Notes: generated from the sequence alone by a model not told the origin. A stretch of 64,000 bases of DNA from Halostagnicola sp. A-GB9-2 (GCF_030068615.1 NZ_JASJOC010000003.1:124001-188000), one strand, 5' to 3'. Positions 8,280-17,189 are shown, counted from the stretch's first letter. Made by a program: numbers and translations.

Positions 8280-8807
8280 ATGCGGAAAAGCGGTCCACCG
8301 AAAGGACTCATCGCCTATCTCGTTCTCGAACTGCTCGAGGAAAAGCCGCGATACGGCTACGAGATACTCAAAGAAATTCGCGACATCAGCGGCGGTCACT
8401 GGGAGCCGTCCTACGGCTCCGTCTACCCGATCCTGTACAAGTTCGAAGAGAAGGGGTGGACCGAGCGAATCGAGCGCGAGGACGAGCCCGACCGAAAGTA
8501 CTTCGAACTCACCGATTCGGGGTACGAGGAACTCGAGGACAGGCGCGCGAGCGGCTCAGAGAAGGCTCGAGACTTCGCCGACGTCATCCTCGGCTTTTTC
8601 CACGTCTACGCGGCCTTCTCGACGGACGAGCGGTTCGAAATCCCGGATCTCGAGGGCGAGTGGCGCTTCGACGAGGAATTCAGCGCGTGGGTCGTCGAAC
8701 AGGTCGTCCGCCATCACGAACATTACTTCGACAACGACTTCGAACGCATCGAGGACACGCCCGAGGAGTTTTACGAGCGCCACGACGTCGAGCACGACGA
8801 CGAGTGA
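8280..8807 (+). CDS. PadR-family transcriptional regulator
   Basis: A 175-residue protein whose first 95 residues are a PadR winged helix: LIAYLVLELLEEKPRYGYEI, then GHWEPSYGSVYPILYKFEEKGW for the recognition helix and wing, then RKYFELTDSGYEEL. The C-terminal half is the helical dimerisation arm expected for the family, though very acidic. It faces the PitA-type gene across 137 bases, so heme or metal stress genes are a plausible target. A palindrome sits immediately before its start. Ligand unknown. Confidence 0.88.
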   Translation: MRKSGPPKGLIAYLVLELLEEKPRYGYEILKEIRDISGGHWEPSYGSVYPILYKFEEKGWTERIEREDEPDRKYFELTDSGYEELEDRRASGSEKARDFADVILGFFHVYAAFSTDERFEIPDLEGEWRFDEEFSAWVVEQVVRHHEHYFDNDFERIEDTPEEFYERHDVEHDDE

Positions 8808-8926
8808 TTGCGGACTAGTCGTTCGTCGTTGGTTTGCTCGAGTTCTTGTGGTAAGTATAGGCGGAGGTGTTACCGCTTGCACCCGCGACCGAACGCAGTG
8901 AGCGAGCGGGCCAAGGAGCCCTCGAA

Positions 8927-9017
8927 GCCGCGCCAACGGCGCGGCTGAGGGGTTGACGACGTGCTTTTCATCAACGTTTTGCCGAGTGCGGTCGCGAAGC
9001 GACCGCACGCAGAGCAA
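8927..9017. terminator. pair of strong hairpins between convergent genes
   Basis: Two perfect stems lie in the 255-base gap between padR and the site-2 protease gene. The first is GCCGCGCC/GGCGCGGC at 8927-8945, with a 3-base loop. The second is GTGCGGTCGC/GCGACCGCAC at 8986-9008, also with a 3-base loop, and flanked by TTTTGC and GCAAAA that extend the pairing to about 8978-9017. The genes converge here, so a two-way terminator is likely. The size of the stems also resembles a decayed repeat element. Confidence 0.45.
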
Positions 9018-9062
9018 AAGGTTGGCAGGCGTAGTGAACACCAGCAAGCTATTGGACGCTTC

Positions 9063-10907
9063 TCAGGCCAGCATTCCGGGCGCGAATATCATTGCGAGGA
9101 AGCTGATCAGCATGGTGACGCCGACGATCGTCGTGACCATCCGAATCATCCCCCGAGTCGTCTCGATGGGCAACCGGGAAGCGACAGCTTCGGTGCTCGT
9201 TCGGAGGATGTGACCACCGTCGAGCGGGAACGCGGGAATGCAGTTGAAGAAGCCGAGTTGGACGTTGATCCAGCCGGTCCAGAACAACAGGTTCGCGATG
9301 ATGAACACCGTCCCGTCGCCCAGTGCCGCCAGTGACCCCTGTACCTCATAGAAGTTCTCGACGCCGCCGGTGAATCCGGCGAAATTAAACGGCAACAGAT
9401 CTGTGATCCCGATAATTGGGAGAAACAGGACCAGTACCATCTTTCCGAGGAACGAGTCCGTCATCCCGCCGAAGCTGTCGTCTCCGTCGCCACCGAGAAT
9501 GGAGAGATACTCGCCGGCGGGGTAGTACTGAACCCCGAGGTCGTTCATCGAGATTCCTGAAACCTCCTCGATCGTGCTCTGTGCGCCGATGAGGCCGTAG
9601 TCCACGTCCGAACTTTCTCCGAGCGTCACGTCGTACTCGACGGGTTCGTCACCGGCGTATCCCGAAACGACGACCTCCTGACCGGGTTCGGTTCCCTCGA
9701 GGAACGTGTAGAGTTCTTCGGTCGACTGGATCGGCTCTCCGTCGATCTCGGTAACGATGAGCGGCTCGTCCGTCGGCGCACCCGCCTCTCCCACCGGCCC
9801 GTTCTGTGCGACTTCGATGGCCGCGCCGATCGGTACGTCCTCGAGGTCGATGATCTCGCCGTTATCACCGCGTTCGACCGTGAGCGTGACGGTTTCCTCG
9901 TCACCGACGGCGTCGAAGAAGGCGGCTTCCGTGCCGACGTCTTCGCCGTTGACCTCGAGAATCGTATCGCCAATGTTGACATCCGCTGGCCCGCCTTCGA
10001 TCGCGACGGTGACGAGTAAGGATCGCTCGACGGTCGTCGTCTCCTCGTCGTTGAGTTCTACCTCGACCTCGTCGCTGTCGATTCCTGCGAGCAGTTCGTC
10101 GAGGTGGTCGTTCGATTCGACCTCGGTCCCGTCGATCGCGGTGATCCGGTCGTTCGCACCGATATCGGCGTTAGAGGCCGGTGAATCTGGTGCAGCTCCG
10201 GCAACCGATGCGCCGGGTGCGACGGCGATCGAGCCCGCGATCGGACCGAACAACAGGACGAAGACGACGATGGTGATCGCGAAGTTGTTCGTCACGCCGG
10301 CCGCGAACATCCGCGTCTGACCGCCGCGACTCGCGTTTTTCGAACTCTCCTGTTCGGGTTCGACGAACGCCCCGATCGGCAATAGTGCGAGCATCGCGAC
10401 GCCCATCGATTCGATGTCGATATCCTCGACGCGACAGAGCAATCCGTGGCCACCTTCGTGGACGACGAGTCCGACGAGCAGACCGAAGACGATACCGGGA
10501 GTCGCAGAGAGCGGGAGGAAATCGTTGACACCGGGGATAACGAGGACGTTCCGCGGCGTCTGGATTCCCGACGGCTCCGGCGACAGGAGCGCGCCGACCG
10601 CCGCGAGCAGGAGGAAGACGAACATGCTCCCCATCACGACGATGGCGATGCCGACGCCGAAGTTCGCCCAGGCCCGCCAGAATCGCTTCGGGCCCGCTAA
10701 CCAGTCCAGAAATGCCCGTCCACGCTTCGTGTGGATCGTCAGAATCGGTCCCTGCGCGCCGACGTACGACGGTAGCAGATCGCGCTTCCGAAGCGCGATG
10801 ATCGCGAGCCAGTACGCCGCGAGACCGACGAGAATCCACGATAAGATCCCCGAGGTAAACATCTCGAGGAAAGCAGGTGATGTCGCTGTAAACGGACCGG
10901 ACTCCAT
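9063..10907 (-). CDS. site-2 protease family zinc metalloprotease with PDZ domains (M50)
   Basis: A protein of about 614 residues predicted to cleave membrane-anchored substrates inside the membrane. The zinc site HEGGH is near residue 150 and the second metal motif PLDGG near residue 563, each inside a hydrophobic segment; further membrane helices lie at both ends. Between them, at about residues 235-430, are two PDZ-like regions (ASNADIGANDRITAIDGTEV and GPADVNIGDTILEVNGEDV). The ATG start is used rather than a GTG two codons upstream. It is the last gene of the leftward pyrH-lysS unit, 76 bases after lysS. A second family member lies at 15066. Confidence 0.88.
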   Translation of the reverse strand: MESGPFTATSPAFLEMFTSGILSWILVGLAAYWLAIIALRKRDLLPSYVGAQGPILTIHTKRGRAFLDWLAGPKRFWRAWANFGVGIAIVVMGSMFVFLLLAAVGALLSPEPSGIQTPRNVLVIPGVNDFLPLSATPGIVFGLLVGLVVHEGGHGLLCRVEDIDIESMGVAMLALLPIGAFVEPEQESSKNASRGGQTRMFAAGVTNNFAITIVVFVLLFGPIAGSIAVAPGASVAGAAPDSPASNADIGANDRITAIDGTEVESNDHLDELLAGIDSDEVEVELNDEETTTVERSLLVTVAIEGGPADVNIGDTILEVNGEDVGTEAAFFDAVGDEETVTLTVERGDNGEIIDLEDVPIGAAIEVAQNGPVGEAGAPTDEPLIVTEIDGEPIQSTEELYTFLEGTEPGQEVVVSGYAGDEPVEYDVTLGESSDVDYGLIGAQSTIEEVSGISMNDLGVQYYPAGEYLSILGGDGDDSFGGMTDSFLGKMVLVLFLPIIGITDLLPFNFAGFTGGVENFYEVQGSLAALGDGTVFIIANLLFWTGWINVQLGFFNCIPAFPLDGGHILRTSTEAVASRLPIETTRGMIRMVTTIVGVTMLISFLAMIFAPGMLA

Positions 10908-10983
10908 TATCACCCTATCAGGGAGGGGCTCTCAAATGGCTTTTGTCTACGAACGCTCCGAAATTCGACGGCCCACCGTCCCG

Positions 10984-12693
10984 TTACCGTTCGCGTCGAA
11001 GCCGGGCGACGACGAACTCCTGATCTACTTTCGCGAGAAACGGACCGAGCTTCGGTCCCTGTTCTTCGTCGAAAAAGAGCCTGTAGCCGGCCGAGAAGAA
11101 CGATCCCATGTCGACGCCGTGGCGCTTTGCGGTCTCGTAGATCTCCTCTTGGATTTCGTCGGGTCCGTGTCCCTCCTCGATGAAATCCGCGAGTTCCTTG
11201 AGGGCCGTCTCGGTCGTCTCGTCGAAGTCGTGATCCGGAATCGCGCTGCGTTTGAGTTCGTAGTCGAACTCGTTCTCAGTTCGGCGCGCCCAGTTTCGGG
11301 CCTGCTCGACGCGATCGAGTGCGCCCTCGACGGCCCATTCTGGCGCGTCGTCGGGAATGTGTCCTTCGTGACGGGCGATCTCTTCGCGCAGGTCCGGGTC
11401 GTCGGTCATGCCAAGCACTGCGGCGAAGGTGTAGGGAAGCCGGATCCGTTCTTCGTCCGGTTCGTCGACGACGAGCGGGTAGACGCGCTCTGCGAACGCC
11501 TTCTCGTCTTCGCTCGCCTCGACCTCGTCGTAGTAGATCGATTCGAAGCGGTCGAACTCGTCGACGAGCAGATCGAGTCGCTCGACGCTGAAGTCCCGAG
11601 CCTTGATCGGGTCCTTCGCGAAGAAGTACCGGAGCACTTCGGGCTCGATCAGATCGAGCACGTCGGAAACCAGAATCACGTTTCCGGCGGAGGAGGAGAA
11701 CGGTTCCCCGTCGAGCGTGAACCACTCGTAAACCATTGGAACCGGCGGTTCGATCCCGAGCACGTTCTCGGCGACGTCGATCCCGCTCGGCCAGGAGCCT
11801 TCGGCGTGGTCCTTCCCGAAGGGCTCGAAGTCGACACCCAGCGCCTGCCACTGGGCAGGCCACTCGAAGCGCCAAGGCATTTTCCCCTCGCGGAGCGTGG
11901 CGGTTCCCTCGTGGCCGCAGCCGTCGATCGTCTGGTCGCCGGCGTCCATATCCGTACAGCGGTAGTCGACGGTTCCGGCCTCGAGGTCGATCCCCGTCAC
12001 CGTCTCGGTAATTTTCCCGCAGTCGGCACAGATTGGGTTGAACGGAACGTATTCGCCGTTCTCGTCTACTTTATCCTGATATTTCGAAAGTACTTCGCGC
12101 GCCGTATCCCGGTTCTCGAGGACGTGGCGAGTGATCTCCTCGAGATCACCGTTTTCGTACAGCTCGGTCGTCGAGACGAACTCGAGGGGTACGTCGACCG
12201 CTTCGGCGCTGTCTCTGATGATTTGTGAAAAGTGGTCGCCGTAGGAGTCACAACACTCGAAGGGGTCCGGAATGTCGGTGTAGGGCGCGCCGAGATTTCG
12301 ACCGAGCGCGCCGGCGTTTACCTCGCCCAGGTCGACGAGGTTCCCCTCGAGGTCACAGAGCGTCCGCGGGAGTCCGCGAAGCGGGTCGCGGTCGTCGCCG
12401 GTGAACACTTGCGTGACGTCGTGGCCGCGTTCTCGGAGGACCTCGGCGACGTAGTAGCCGCGCATAATCTCGTTGACGTTCCCGAGGTGTGGAACGCCGG
12501 AGGGCGAGATTCCGCCCTTGATGACGACGGGCTCGTCCGGATTTCGGGCTTCGACTCTATCCGCAACGTCGTCCGCCCAGAAGGCGTGGTGGGTTTCGTT
12601 CCCGTCCTCGCGCTGGAGGGTGTACGGACTCTCCGAACCGGTCGTTTCGGTTTCGTCGATCCCGTCTTCGGGTGCGTCCGAATCGGGACTCAT
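10984..12693 (-). CDS. lysS: lysyl-tRNA synthetase, class I
   Basis: Charges tRNA-Lys in the cytoplasm. The 569-residue protein is of the archaeal class I type. PSGVPHLGN (residues 64-72) is the HIGH-like motif. The KMSKS position reads SSSAGN (residues 333-338), lacking the lysines seen in many relatives. Cys222, Cys225, Cys246 and Cys259 could form a zinc site. Its ATG overlaps the pyrH stop codon as ATGA, so the two are translationally coupled. The N-terminal 30 residues are an acidic haloarchaeal extension. Confidence 0.93.
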   Translation of the reverse strand: MSPDSDAPEDGIDETETTGSESPYTLQREDGNETHHAFWADDVADRVEARNPDEPVVIKGGISPSGVPHLGNVNEIMRGYYVAEVLRERGHDVTQVFTGDDRDPLRGLPRTLCDLEGNLVDLGEVNAGALGRNLGAPYTDIPDPFECCDSYGDHFSQIIRDSAEAVDVPLEFVSTTELYENGDLEEITRHVLENRDTAREVLSKYQDKVDENGEYVPFNPICADCGKITETVTGIDLEAGTVDYRCTDMDAGDQTIDGCGHEGTATLREGKMPWRFEWPAQWQALGVDFEPFGKDHAEGSWPSGIDVAENVLGIEPPVPMVYEWFTLDGEPFSSSAGNVILVSDVLDLIEPEVLRYFFAKDPIKARDFSVERLDLLVDEFDRFESIYYDEVEASEDEKAFAERVYPLVVDEPDEERIRLPYTFAAVLGMTDDPDLREEIARHEGHIPDDAPEWAVEGALDRVEQARNWARRTENEFDYELKRSAIPDHDFDETTETALKELADFIEEGHGPDEIQEEIYETAKRHGVDMGSFFSAGYRLFFDEEQGPKLGPFLAKVDQEFVVARLRRER

Positions 12694-13415
12694 TGCTCGT
12701 CGCTCGCCCAGTAGGTCGGTTCCTCGCCCGCGCGTTCCGGAATAACGTCGGTTCCGTCGTGTTCTCCTCGGCGAACGGCTCGCGCGATTCGGTCCGGGTC
12801 GGTACCGTCGAGGACGATGGTTCGCATCCCCGAGCGCTCGATAATCTTCGCCGCCAGCAGGTCGACGGGTGCGGACGCTCCGGCGTTCATCTCGAGGCCG
12901 GCGATCACGTCGACGAGTTCGCTCGCGGTGAGTTCGTCGTACTTCGTCGCGTCCTCGGTCTCGTTAGGGTCGTCGCTGTAGACGCCGGGGACGCTGGTCG
13001 CGTAGATCAACAGGTCGGCGTCGACGTACTCCGCGAGGGCGGCTCCGACGGCGTCGGTCGTCTGTGCGGGTGCGACGCCCCCCATTATGCAGATATTCCC
13101 GCGGCGGAGCGCTTCGCTTGCTTGCTCGTAGTTCTGTGCCGGTGCGGTGACCGACTCCTCGCTGAGCGCGGCGATGAGCAATCGCGCGTTTAGCCGAGTG
13201 ACATCGATCCCGAGCTGATCGAGTTCGATCTCGTTCGCGTCGAGTTCTCGAGCCGCGCCGATATAGTCCCGAGCGACGCCGCCGCCGCCGACGACGGCGC
13301 CAACGCGACACCCTTCCGAGACGAGGTTTTCGACGACGTCGGCGTGTTCTGCGACTCGAGCCGTACTCGGGTCGGGCACGAGAACGCTGCCACCGATAGA
13401 AACGACCACTTTCAT
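12690..13415 (-). CDS. pyrH: UMP kinase (archaeal PyrH)
   Basis: Phosphorylates UMP to UDP in pyrimidine synthesis. The 241-residue protein shows the amino-acid-kinase fold: SIGGSVLVPD at the N-terminus, VGGGGVARDYIG at about residues 41-52, GGVAPAQTTDAVGAALAEYV for UMP binding, and DLLIYATSVPGVYSDDP late. The ATG at 13415 is the family start; the frame is open upstream but that stretch is promoter-like. First gene of the pyrH-lysS-protease unit. An inverted repeat surrounds its putative TATA region at 13440-13461. Confidence 0.92.
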   Translation of the reverse strand: MKVVVSIGGSVLVPDPSTARVAEHADVVENLVSEGCRVGAVVGGGGVARDYIGAARELDANEIELDQLGIDVTRLNARLLIAALSEESVTAPAQNYEQASEALRRGNICIMGGVAPAQTTDAVGAALAEYVDADLLIYATSVPGVYSDDPNETEDATKYDELTASELVDVIAGLEMNAGASAPVDLLAAKIIERSGMRTIVLDGTDPDRIARAVRRGEHDGTDVIPERAGEEPTYWASDEQ

Positions 13416-13439
13416 ACTACAGCGGTGTAGCGTGGTGGC

Positions 13440-13461
13440 GGGCTTAAGGATTATCAAGCCC
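13440..13461. promoter_or_regulatory. inverted repeat around the pyrH promoter
   Basis: GGGCTT (13440-13445) and AAGCCC (13456-13461) flank the 10 bases AAGGATTATC, 25-46 bases upstream of the pyrH ATG. On the minus strand the enclosed bases include a TATA-like GATAATCCTTAAG. It may be a protein-binding site or chance symmetry. Confidence 0.3.
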
Positions 13462-13571
13462 GGCTCCGAGCGGGTGGGACTCTCTTTCACCGTACTCGTT
13501 GCCGCCCACGATTCGGCTGCTCGCCTTCGAGGGCGACAGCTACAAAGACCAACACGTCCTACCGTTCTCGT

Positions 13572-14402
13572 ATGCACGTACTCGGTATTCTCGAGCGCGA
13601 CTCGAGCGACGAACTGCTCGATCAGGTCGTCGACCGCGTCGTCGATCGGCTCTCTCGAGCGGGTCGCGTCGGCGTAGTTCGATACGATGCGACGATCGCT
13701 GACGGCACGCACGAGTCACTGACGCCCGGCGGCGACGTTACGTACGACCTCGGTGCCGACGGCGACTGGACCGCCGCCGGAACAGGGCTCTCCGTCGGGG
13801 ATGCTCTCGACGCGCTGGCCACCGACTGTGAGTATGCGGTCGTCGTCGGCGTCTCGACGCTCCGATACCCCTCGATCGTAGTCGGAGCGGCGGACGAACC
13901 GTCGGCTGCCGGAACCGTTCTCACGTCGGTTGCGTCGGCCAGCGACCTCGAGGAGGACGACCTCTTCGACGCGCTCGAGCGCCACGAACCGTACGAAACC
14001 CTCGAATCGCTCGTCGCCGATGTCAAGCGCTCGCCGGAGGCGGATCAAGCGGGTGCGATCGCGACGTTCACCGGCCGCGTCCGTGCAAAAGACGACCCCG
14101 ACGACGAGCGCACGGAGTACCTCGAGTTCGAGAAGTACGAGGGTGTCGCACAACGGCGCATGGCCGCGCTTCGGGAGGATCTCGAGTCTCGCGACGGCGT
14201 CTACGAGGTCGTGATGTACCATCGGACGGGGGTCGTCAAGGACGGCGAGGATATCGTATTCGTCGTCGTTCTCGCCGGTCACCGCGAGGAGGCGTTCCGA
14301 ACGGTCGAGGACGGGATCAACCGATTGAAGGATGAGGTCCCGCTGTTCAAAAAGGAGGTCACCGTCGAGGACGAGTTCTGGGTACACGAACAGTCACAAT
14401 AA
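13572..14402 (+). CDS. moaE: molybdopterin synthase catalytic subunit (MoaE) with MobB-like N-terminal domain
   Basis: The 276-residue protein has a MoaE domain at about residues 145-270, which transfers sulfur to precursor Z in molybdenum cofactor synthesis. Visible motifs are FTGRVR, the HRTG turn, AGHREEAF, and the catalytic-region lysines in RLKDEVPLFKKE. The first 140 residues begin MHVLGILERDSSDEL and continue in a pattern like MobB, but the Walker A loop (GxxGSGKT) is absent. Thus the domain is probably structural or partner-binding. No other moa genes are adjacent. It is divergent from pyrH. Confidence 0.88.
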   Translation: MHVLGILERDSSDELLDQVVDRVVDRLSRAGRVGVVRYDATIADGTHESLTPGGDVTYDLGADGDWTAAGTGLSVGDALDALATDCEYAVVVGVSTLRYPSIVVGAADEPSAAGTVLTSVASASDLEEDDLFDALERHEPYETLESLVADVKRSPEADQAGAIATFTGRVRAKDDPDDERTEYLEFEKYEGVAQRRMAALREDLESRDGVYEVVMYHRTGVVKDGEDIVFVVVLAGHREEAFRTVEDGINRLKDEVPLFKKEVTVEDEFWVHEQSQ

Positions 14403-14655
14403 TTTATATCTATGTATTAGGATATGTATTAACGTATTTAGTATCATAACGAGAATGTTTGAAAATCGTGAGTTTCAAAATCGAAATAACGTATTAGATC
14501 CGGTTATAAAACTTCTAACTGAATATGAAACAGTCATAATGGCGATTATAAATGGGTGTGAAACGTCTCTGGCCCCCCTTCTTCCTGAATATATCCGAAA
14601 TTCTGCTAACCGACCTCCCTTTATAACATACTTCCCCGACAAGGAGCTACTGTCG
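14403..14655 (+). other. AT-rich intergenic segment with promoter
   Basis: These 253 bases are much richer in A/T than the surroundings. A short near-repeat of ATGTATTA occurs twice near 14412-14430. A TATA-like TTTATAACATA at 14620-14630 lies 26-36 bases before the DUF7123 start and is the best promoter candidate. The frame of the downstream gene stays open through the whole segment, with an in-frame ATG at 14455, but the sequence it would encode resembles no known protein. Confidence 0.45.
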
Positions 14656-14895
14656 ATGAGCACCACAGCCCAACCCTCCACGGAAAGCAAGGAACGTCGC
14701 CTCAAGAATTACCTGCGCAATCGCGCAGAGGACGGCGAACTATACTTCAAAGGGAAGTTCATCGCTGACGATGTCGGCATGTCCCCCAAAGAGATCGGCG
14801 CGCTAATGGTCAAGCTCTCGGAGTCCGCGACGGACCTCGAGGTCGAGAAATGGTCGTACACGAGTGCAACCACGTGGCGCGTCGAACCAGCCTGA
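14656..14895 (+). CDS. small DUF7123-type haloarchaeal protein
   Basis: A 79-residue protein whose core (RRLKNYLRNRAEDGELYFKG, then IADDVGMSPKEIGALMVKL) looks like a small winged-helix or helix-turn-helix domain, followed by LEVEKWSYTSATTWRV as a beta hairpin. I recall this as a conserved haloarchaeal family (DUF7123). The start at 14656 follows a TATA-like box by a leaderless distance. Codon use returns to the high-GC norm exactly here, which supports this start over the open frame upstream. DNA binding is inferred only from the pattern. Confidence 0.72.
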   Translation: MSTTAQPSTESKERRLKNYLRNRAEDGELYFKGKFIADDVGMSPKEIGALMVKLSESATDLEVEKWSYTSATTWRVEPA

Positions 14896-15035
14896 TCACC
14901 GCTTCAATCTCCAAGTCACACGTTGTACACCTCCTGTCCGTGTCGGCGCGTCAGTGACGCTATCCGACACACCTCTTCCCGCCGTTTTTCCCAGACACGA
15001 TATCCGCCGATCATCACTGTCTGTCACCCGGCACG

Positions 15036-15044
15036 TTATTTATA
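15036..15044 (+). promoter_or_regulatory. TATA box of the second site-2 protease gene
   Basis: TTATTTATA lies 22-30 bases before the ATG at 15066, the spacing expected for a leaderless archaeal transcript. Confidence 0.5.
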
Positions 15045-15065
15045 CGACACGAGGGTGAACCACCG

Positions 15066-16241
15066 ATGATGGACGGTCCGGACTCGTCCGACGTTGGACG
15101 ACACTGGTATTCCTCCGCCGGAACTGACGTCGACCCTCCCGCCGATGGTCCCTCGCTCGAGCGAATCGAGTCGACGTTCGTCGTTGCTGAAACGCGAACG
15201 GAGGACGAGACGCTTCTGTACTTCGGCACGCCGCTCGTTTCGCCGGAAGCGATGATGCGCGAGCTGTGGTCCGTTTTTCGGGAGTCAGGCTACGAGGCGC
15301 AGCTCACGGTTCGGGAGGGAAACTACGTGATCGTCGCAGAGCCGACCCAGATCGGCATCAACGGGATTCCCTGGACGAACCTCTTTTTGTTCGTCGCGAC
15401 GGTCGTCTCGACGCTCTTTGCCGGTTCGATGTGGTACTACATCGACCCGTTTTCGAACCCGACTGAAATTTGGCGGGCCTGGCCGTTTACCGCGGCCCTT
15501 CTCGGCGTACTCGGCGTTCACGAGATGGGACACTATTTGATGAGTCGGTACCACAAAGTCGACGCCTCGCTCCCCTATTTCATCCCCATACCGACGCTTA
15601 TCGGGACGATGGGTGCGGTCATCAAGATGAAAGGTCGAATGCCCGACCGAAAGGCGCTGTTCGATATCGGCGCTGCGGGCCCGCTCGCGGGGTTGATAGC
15701 CACGATCGGCGTAATCAGTATCGGCCTCCATCTGCCACCCGTCGAGCGGCCCGATACCCTCCTCAACAATCCGAACACCGTCGAGTTCATCCTCGGCTAC
15801 CCGCCGTTGATGGAGTTTCTCGCATCCGTCTTCGATCAGCCGCTGTATCAGGACGACCCCACGAGAGACGTGAATCCGGTCGTCATCGGCGGCTGGGTGG
15901 GGTTGTTTGTCACGTTCTTAAACCTCATCCCAGTGGGCCAACTCGACGGCGGGCACATTCTCCGTGCGATGGCTGGCTCTGTTCAACGAACGATTGCAGC
16001 ACTCGTTCCCGGCGTCCTGTTCGCCCTCGCGGGATATCTCTACTACGTCAGCGGACACGACATCAACTCGGTACTCATCTGGGGTTTCTGGGGGCTGATA
16101 ACTGCATTTATCGCCACTGCAGGTCCTGCTCATCCCGTTCGAGAGGAGACACTCGATACGAAGCGACTCGCGCTCGGAATACTCACGTTCGGCCTCGGTA
16201 TTCTCTGTTTCACGCCGGTTCCGGTAACGGTGGTCGGCTAG
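15066..16241 (+). CDS. site-2 protease family metalloprotease (M50), PDZ-less
   Basis: A 391-residue membrane protease. After a soluble N-terminal domain (about residues 1-100) come membrane segments with the zinc motif HEMGH at 152-156 and the second motif QLDGG at 292-296. The stretch KGRMPDRKALFDIGAAGPLAGL is characteristic of the archaeal and plant EGY-like branch of the family. No PDZ domain is seen, unlike the paralog at 9063. It is transcribed alone, convergent with thiL. Its substrate cannot be told from the sequence. Confidence 0.88.
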   Translation: MMDGPDSSDVGRHWYSSAGTDVDPPADGPSLERIESTFVVAETRTEDETLLYFGTPLVSPEAMMRELWSVFRESGYEAQLTVREGNYVIVAEPTQIGINGIPWTNLFLFVATVVSTLFAGSMWYYIDPFSNPTEIWRAWPFTAALLGVLGVHEMGHYLMSRYHKVDASLPYFIPIPTLIGTMGAVIKMKGRMPDRKALFDIGAAGPLAGLIATIGVISIGLHLPPVERPDTLLNNPNTVEFILGYPPLMEFLASVFDQPLYQDDPTRDVNPVVIGGWVGLFVTFLNLIPVGQLDGGHILRAMAGSVQRTIAALVPGVLFALAGYLYYVSGHDINSVLIWGFWGLITAFIATAGPAHPVREETLDTKRLALGILTFGLGILCFTPVPVTVVG

Positions 16242-16283
16242 CCGCTCTTCAGCTACGATTCTGCAGTCGCACTTCTTGGGTCG

Positions 16284-17189
16284 TCATCCGTGCGTGTATC
16301 CTCGATCAGGAAGGGGTTGCCCGTCCATCGTCATACCATCGTCGACGACGGCACCGATTGGTGTGAGTGCCACTGTAATCGCTTTTCGAGCCGATTCGAA
16401 CGCCGATTCGGGAATCGTTACGACGAGTTCGAAGTCCTCGCCGAAGGTGGTCGCCCGCTCGAGCGCTTTCCCTTCCGTTTCGGCCGTCTCGAAGACGGCG
16501 TCGTCGATCGGGATCTCGTCGGCGTCGACGGCGAACCCGCAGTCCGACGCCTCGGCGAGTTGGTGGAGCGACCTGGCGAGCCCGTCACTCGAGTCCATCA
16601 TCGCCGTCGCGTGGGGCGCGAGCGCTCGTCCGGCGGCGACTCGCGGTTCGAACCGAAACAGCTCGTTCGCGCGTTCCCTGTCCGCATCCCGATCGCTCGA
16701 TAGGGTTCGGTCTCGAGCGCGCTCGAACAACTCGATGGCGGCCGCGCTGCGCCCGAGCGTCCCGGTGACGCAGACGAGGTCGCCGGGTTGAGCACCGCTT
16801 CGGAGAACGGGATCGGCGGTCGTACCGAACGCCGTCGTTACGGCCGTAAACTCCTCGTGGTCGTCGAGATCGCCGCCCACGTACTCCGCGTCGACGAGCG
16901 CGCAGACGTCGCTCGCGCCGCGGACGAACGCGAGCAGTTCCTGCCGGTCGAATTCGGGAGCGGCGTAGGCCGCGACGGCGGCGGTCGCCTGCCCGCCCAT
17001 CGCCGCGACGTCGGAAAGCGATGCGCCGACTGCTCGCCACCCCGCGGTGTATCGGCTCGTTCCCGGCGGAAAATCCGTCGTCTCGTGAAGCATATCCGTC
17101 GTCACCACGAGGTCGTCGACGACGGCGGCGTCGTCTCCCACCGACTCGAGTTCGTCTTCGAGCACTGCCAGCGCGGCGCGTTCGTCCAT
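16284..17189 (-). CDS. thiL: thiamine-monophosphate kinase
   Basis: Converts thiamine phosphate to the diphosphate cofactor using ATP. The 301-residue protein has the expected N-terminal metal/ATP region: VGDDAAVVDDLVVTTDMLHETTDF, then AVGASLSDVAAMGGQ, and GTLGRSAAAIELF. MMDSSDGLARSLHQLAEAS is the family's second hallmark. The length is normal. ThiD-ThiN, which makes its substrate, is encoded at 32459. It diverges from rps19e. Confidence 0.9.
   Translation of the reverse strand: MDERAALAVLEDELESVGDDAAVVDDLVVTTDMLHETTDFPPGTSRYTAGWRAVGASLSDVAAMGGQATAAVAAYAAPEFDRQELLAFVRGASDVCALVDAEYVGGDLDDHEEFTAVTTAFGTTADPVLRSGAQPGDLVCVTGTLGRSAAAIELFERARDRTLSSDRDADRERANELFRFEPRVAAGRALAPHATAMMDSSDGLARSLHQLAEASDCGFAVDADEIPIDDAVFETAETEGKALERATTFGEDFELVVTIPESAFESARKAITVALTPIGAVVDDGMTMDGQPLPDRGYTHG

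Noticed and set aside
10414-12228. A 604-codon plus-strand frame across the protease and lysS genes
   Set aside because: Antisense to two well-supported genes; its sequence is an Arg/Val-rich shadow without any domain.
16620-16660. A tRNA-like TTCGAA T-loop phrase
   Set aside because: It lies in the thiL coding region and no acceptor or anticodon stem can be formed.
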